NCBI GenBank assembly: GCA_035720425.1
Contig: DASTOB010000140.1
Span: 1-7,621, forward strand
DNA from: DASTOB01 sp035720425
GTDB lineage: Bacteria > Chloroflexota > Limnocylindria > Limnocylindrales > CSP1-4
DNA: 7,621 bases
Reading direction: 5' to 3'
Shown one piece after another: positions 6,050 through 7,621 of this stretch. The first letter of the stretch is position 1, and every line of letters begins with the position of its first letter. The position numbers and the translations under genes were made by a program. The notes beneath the pieces are model-generated. The model was not told the origin of the DNA. It worked only from the letters and a program-made list of their open reading frames with translations, and did no database searches.

Positions 6050-6874
6050 ATGACCGACCAGCTCTCGCTGCGGCTCGAGCCGGACCTGCCGACGCTCCCG
6101 AACCTGCCGACCACGCTTCGGCCGATGCTCGCGCGACCGCTCCCCGACCCGTTCGATTCGCCGGACCACCTGTTCGAGCCGTCGTGGGGCGGCGTCCGCG
6201 CGCTCGCCTTCGTGGGCCCGGCCGATGCGCCGGGCGCCGGGGACGTCCGGCTGATGGACGGCTCCGGGGCCGACCTGTCCGCCGCGTTGCCGGAACTGGC
6301 CGGCCTCGCGGTCCGGGTGGACGCCCGATCCGCGGTGCTCGACGGGGAGCTCGTGCTCGTCGATGCCGAGGGCCGCGCGGATGCGGCCGGGCTGGCGGCA
6401 CGTCTCGGCGGTGCGGTCGGCTCCGGCCGGCCAGTGGCGTTCCTCGCATTCGACCTGCTCCATCTCGACGGCCGATCGCTGCTCGGCGTGGGCCTGGAGC
6501 GGCGGCGCGCGCTCCTGCGCCGGGTGCTTCGACCGGGTGACGAGGTGGTCGCGGTGCCGGCGATCCTCGGCGAGGGTCGCGCGCTGTTCGAGGCGGCCGC
6601 CGCGCAGGGGATCGCCGGGGTCATGGCCCGCCAGCGGTCGAGCCCATACCTGCCCGGCGTGCGCAGCCGACTGTGGCGGTTCATCGAGGCGCAAGCGGGA
6701 CGCCGACGACGGCGCGCGGCTGGTTCAGTTGCGGGTGTGGGCCCGGGCTCGGAAGCGGGTGCCGGCTCAGGGCTCGTGGGTGGGGGTGACCCAACCCCCG
6801 CGGGCTCATCGACGGGCCCGGTCCTCGCGCTGATCAGCCGCCTGCCGCTCCTCGAGGACGACGAGGAGGGGTAG
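6050..6874 (+). CDS. LigD-type ATP-dependent DNA ligase adenylation-domain homologue lacking catalytic residues (pseudo-ligase)
   Basis: A 274-aa protein that follows the layout of the LigD ligase nucleotidyltransferase domain: LRPMLARPLPDPF (23-35), motif I region LFEPSWGGVRAL (41-52), motif III VLDGELVLVDAEG (96-108), FLAFDLLHLDG (131-141), LERRRALLRRVL (149-160), motif IV region GIAGVMARQRSSPYLPGVRS (187-206) and motif V region LWRFIEAQ (208-215). The chemistry is gone. The nucleotidyl lysine of E-x-K-W-D-G-x-R is S45 and its Asp is G47; the Glu of EGVVAK is A189 and its Lys R194; the WxKxK lysines are F211 and E213. The OB-fold domain that normally follows is replaced by a basic patch (RRRRR at 218-222), a Gly/Ser/Ala/Pro-rich stretch and an acidic end (LLEDDEEG). 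The frame is intact with the same codon bias as its neighbours, so it is maintained rather than decaying. ATG chosen for the TACCAT box and typical N-terminus. It probably cannot be adenylated; a structural, DNA-binding or regulatory role is an inference. Confidence 0.8.
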   Translation: MTDQLSLRLEPDLPTLPNLPTTLRPMLARPLPDPFDSPDHLFEPSWGGVRALAFVGPADAPGAGDVRLMDGSGADLSAALPELAGLAVRVDARSAVLDGELVLVDAEGRADAAGLAARLGGAVGSGRPVAFLAFDLLHLDGRSLLGVGLERRRALLRRVLRPGDEVVAVPAILGEGRALFEAAAAQGIAGVMARQRSSPYLPGVRSRLWRFIEAQAGRRRRRAAGSVAGVGPGSEAGAGSGLVGGGDPTPAGSSTGPVLALISRLPLLEDDEEG

Positions 6875-6916
6875 TCCGGTCGATCGGTCGTGGTCGGTCG
6901 GTCCAGGTCGATCACT

Positions 6917-6929
6917 GGGCGGCCCGCCC
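6917..6929 (+). terminator. Short GC hairpin after the ligase-like gene
   Basis: GGGCG-GCC-CGCCC is a 5-bp perfect stem 42 bases after the stop codon. No T-run follows, so its role as terminator is weak and rests on position. Confidence 0.25.
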
Positions 6930-6969
6930 TGCTCCGCGCGTGGATCGGCGCCGTCCTCCCATCACCGGC

Positions 6970-6984
6970 GATGCTGGCAGCATC
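6970..6984. repeat. 15-base hairpin repeat, copy 1
   Basis: GATGCT-GGC-AGCATC is a perfect 6-bp stem with a GGC loop. It has the same length and loop as the copy at 7494-7508, whose stem differs at two base pairs, both compensated. It is followed by AAAATCCGGGGTT, a sequence whose inverse recurs at 7121-7133. Confidence 0.6.
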
Positions 6985-7036
6985 AAAATCCGGGGTTGTC
7001 GCGCTCCAGCCGACCCTGCGGCCCCGGTCCGGGCCT

Positions 7037-7150
7037 GCCTATCGCGAATCCGGGGGCATTCTGCTGGTGGGAGCAGCACCGCGGCCGATAGGCGGGTCGG
7101 CGAGTCGTGCTATCGGCCTCCTAACCCCCGGATGTGCTGGTGGGAGCATC
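7037..7150. repeat. Nested inverted-repeat element with alternative pairings
   Basis: ATCCGGGGG (7048-7056) is the exact inverse of CCCCCGGAT (7125-7133). Inside lie hairpin CTGCT-GGTGGG-AGCAG (7061-7076) and a second perfect 9-bp pair, GGCCGATAG (7083-7091) with CTATCGGCC (7110-7118). A further 8-bp pair, GCCTATCG (7037-7044) with CGATAGGC (7086-7093), competes for the same bases, so the two folds exclude each other. A second TGCT-GGTGGG-AGCA hairpin (7135-7148) follows directly. The whole resembles either a structured non-coding RNA or a cluster of inverted mobile repeats. Strand and transcription are unknown. Confidence 0.55.
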
Positions 7151-7227
7151 ATCGGGCGCCGTCGGTCGTCGGACGGAAGGCGGAGAGCCTCGGGGTAGAG
7201 GTTCGGTGCAGCGTGCCGCTGTCGGCC

Positions 7228-7332
7228 CCGATCGCAGCGCCCGGCTGTCGGCATCGATCGCGGCGCGCAGCCGTCGGCGCCCGATCGCCGCGCCCGGCCG
7301 TCATCCCCGATCGCGCACCCGACGGCCGTGAC
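7228..7332. repeat. Degenerate 26-bp tandem repeat, four copies
   Basis: Units start at 7228, 7254, 7281 and 7307 (spacings 26, 27, 26), each opening with (C/T)CGATCGC and then a GC-rich CCCGGC(C/T)GTCGG-like half. A fainter fifth unit may precede at about 7202-7227 (ends GCTGTCGGCC). Copies differ at several positions, so the array is old. There are no unique spacers between units, so it is not a CRISPR array. Confidence 0.65.
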
Positions 7333-7509
7333 GATGGGGTCGTCAAATCGGACGCTGAAGAGGCGGTAGCGCCGGGGCCGGGACCAATCGGGCGGGACTC
7401 TCGGAGATCCGGGCTCCTGGTGACGATCGGGTCGTCACGGCACCCGACAACGCGGCCGGTCCGGCCGACAATCGGGTCGTCTGCGCCGAATCTGACGATG
7501 GCATCGTCA
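7329..7509. repeat. Cluster of four 15-base hairpin repeats
   Basis: Copies at 7330-7344 (GACGAT-GGG-GTCGTC), 7422-7436 (GACGAT-CGG-GTCGTC), 7467-7481 (GACAAT-CGG-GTCGTC) and 7494-7508 (GACGAT-GGC-ATCGTC). Three are flanked by T and A, which extend the stem by one pair; 7420-7438 gains a further G-C pair. The third copy has one A-C mismatch. Spacing is irregular (92, 45 and 27 bases between starts). They recall REP-like or bacterial interspersed palindromes, but no transposase-like gene is present here. Confidence 0.7.
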
Positions 7510-7533
7510 CGAGGCGGCCCAGGGAGGGTGCGG

Positions 7534-7621
7534 AGCGGCGGAGCGGGCGAGCGGCGGAGCGGCGGAGAAGCGAGCGGCGGAGCGGGCGAGCGGCGGAGCG
7601 GCGGAGAAGCGAGCGGCGGAG
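7534..7621. repeat. 39-bp tandem repeat reaching the right edge
   Basis: Two exact 39-bp units (7534-7572, 7573-7611) and the first 10 bases of a third. Each unit is built from AGCGGCGG, AGCGGGCG, AGCGGCGG, AGCGGCGG and AGAAGCG. Exact identity indicates recent expansion. The length is a multiple of three and stop-free on the plus strand, so coding use beyond the edge is possible but unsupported. The sequence ends inside the array, as expected if assembly broke on it. Confidence 0.9.

Larger units (their letters stand above)
6875..7621. other. Gene-free, repeat-rich intergenic region
   Basis: No frame in these 747 bases shows a recognisable protein, a credible start, or the codon pattern of the flanking genes; the small open frames are Arg/Pro/Ser-rich shadows. 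No tRNA or rRNA is recognised. The stretch instead holds short GGTCG runs just after the ligase-like gene, at least eight hairpins, two tandem repeat arrays and a nested inverted-repeat element, entered separately. Confidence 0.7.

Noticed and set aside
7228..7332. CRISPR-like array
   Set aside because: Units are directly adjacent with no unique spacers and are degenerate; no cas gene is present.
6890..7346. Small ORFs in the intergenic region
   Set aside because: 65-103 aa, Arg/Pro/Ser-rich, on both strands over repeats, with no start signal or recognisable domain.
7454..7466. GGCCGGTCCGGCC palindrome as a further hairpin-family member
   Set aside because: Different sequence and almost no loop; GC-rich palindromes of this kind are expected by chance here.

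Overview
The window is very GC-rich (around 70% or more by eye), with strong G/C bias at third codon positions, few convincing Shine-Dalgarno sites, and TANNNT boxes 7-9 bases in front of several start codons. Together with a MerR-type/TOBE regulator and an S9C-type peptidase, this suggests a soil or freshwater Chloroflexota lineage (Limnocylindria/Ellin6529-like). High-GC Actinobacteria are a weaker alternative. The assignment is an inference; there is no rRNA or tRNA gene in the window to support it.

Layout. Minus strand, transcribed leftwards from about 3.7 kb: an S9 family serine peptidase (703 aa), deoC (deoxyribose-phosphate aldolase, 326 aa), then the first 192 residues of a multi-pass membrane protein that runs off the left edge. 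The spacings are 38 and 7 bases, so this is a probable operon, perhaps for peptide and deoxynucleoside salvage, though deoC may also have its own promoter. A 110-base divergent promoter region (3715-3824) separates it from a plus-strand operon: a MerR-type HTH/TOBE regulator, modA and modB, joined by two GTGA stop/start overlaps. This looks like a self-regulated molybdate (or tungstate) importer in which a HTH-TOBE protein takes the role ModE plays elsewhere. No modC ATPase is present in the window. modA carries a 9-base tandem repeat that adds a Gly-Leu/Ser-Ala tail to the protein.

After modB and a perfect 7-bp hairpin comes a 274-aa homologue of the LigD-type ATP-dependent DNA ligase adenylation domain. 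It keeps the fold landmarks, but the nucleotidyl lysine and the other catalytic lysine/acid positions are substituted and there is no OB-fold domain. It reads as an intact pseudo-enzyme and is the most interesting protein here.

The last 747 bases (6875-7621) hold no credible gene but are dense in structured repeats: a family of 15-base hairpins with compensated stem changes, a nested set of long inverted repeats with two mutually exclusive pairings, a degenerate 26-bp tandem repeat, and a 39-bp tandem repeat that runs into the right edge.
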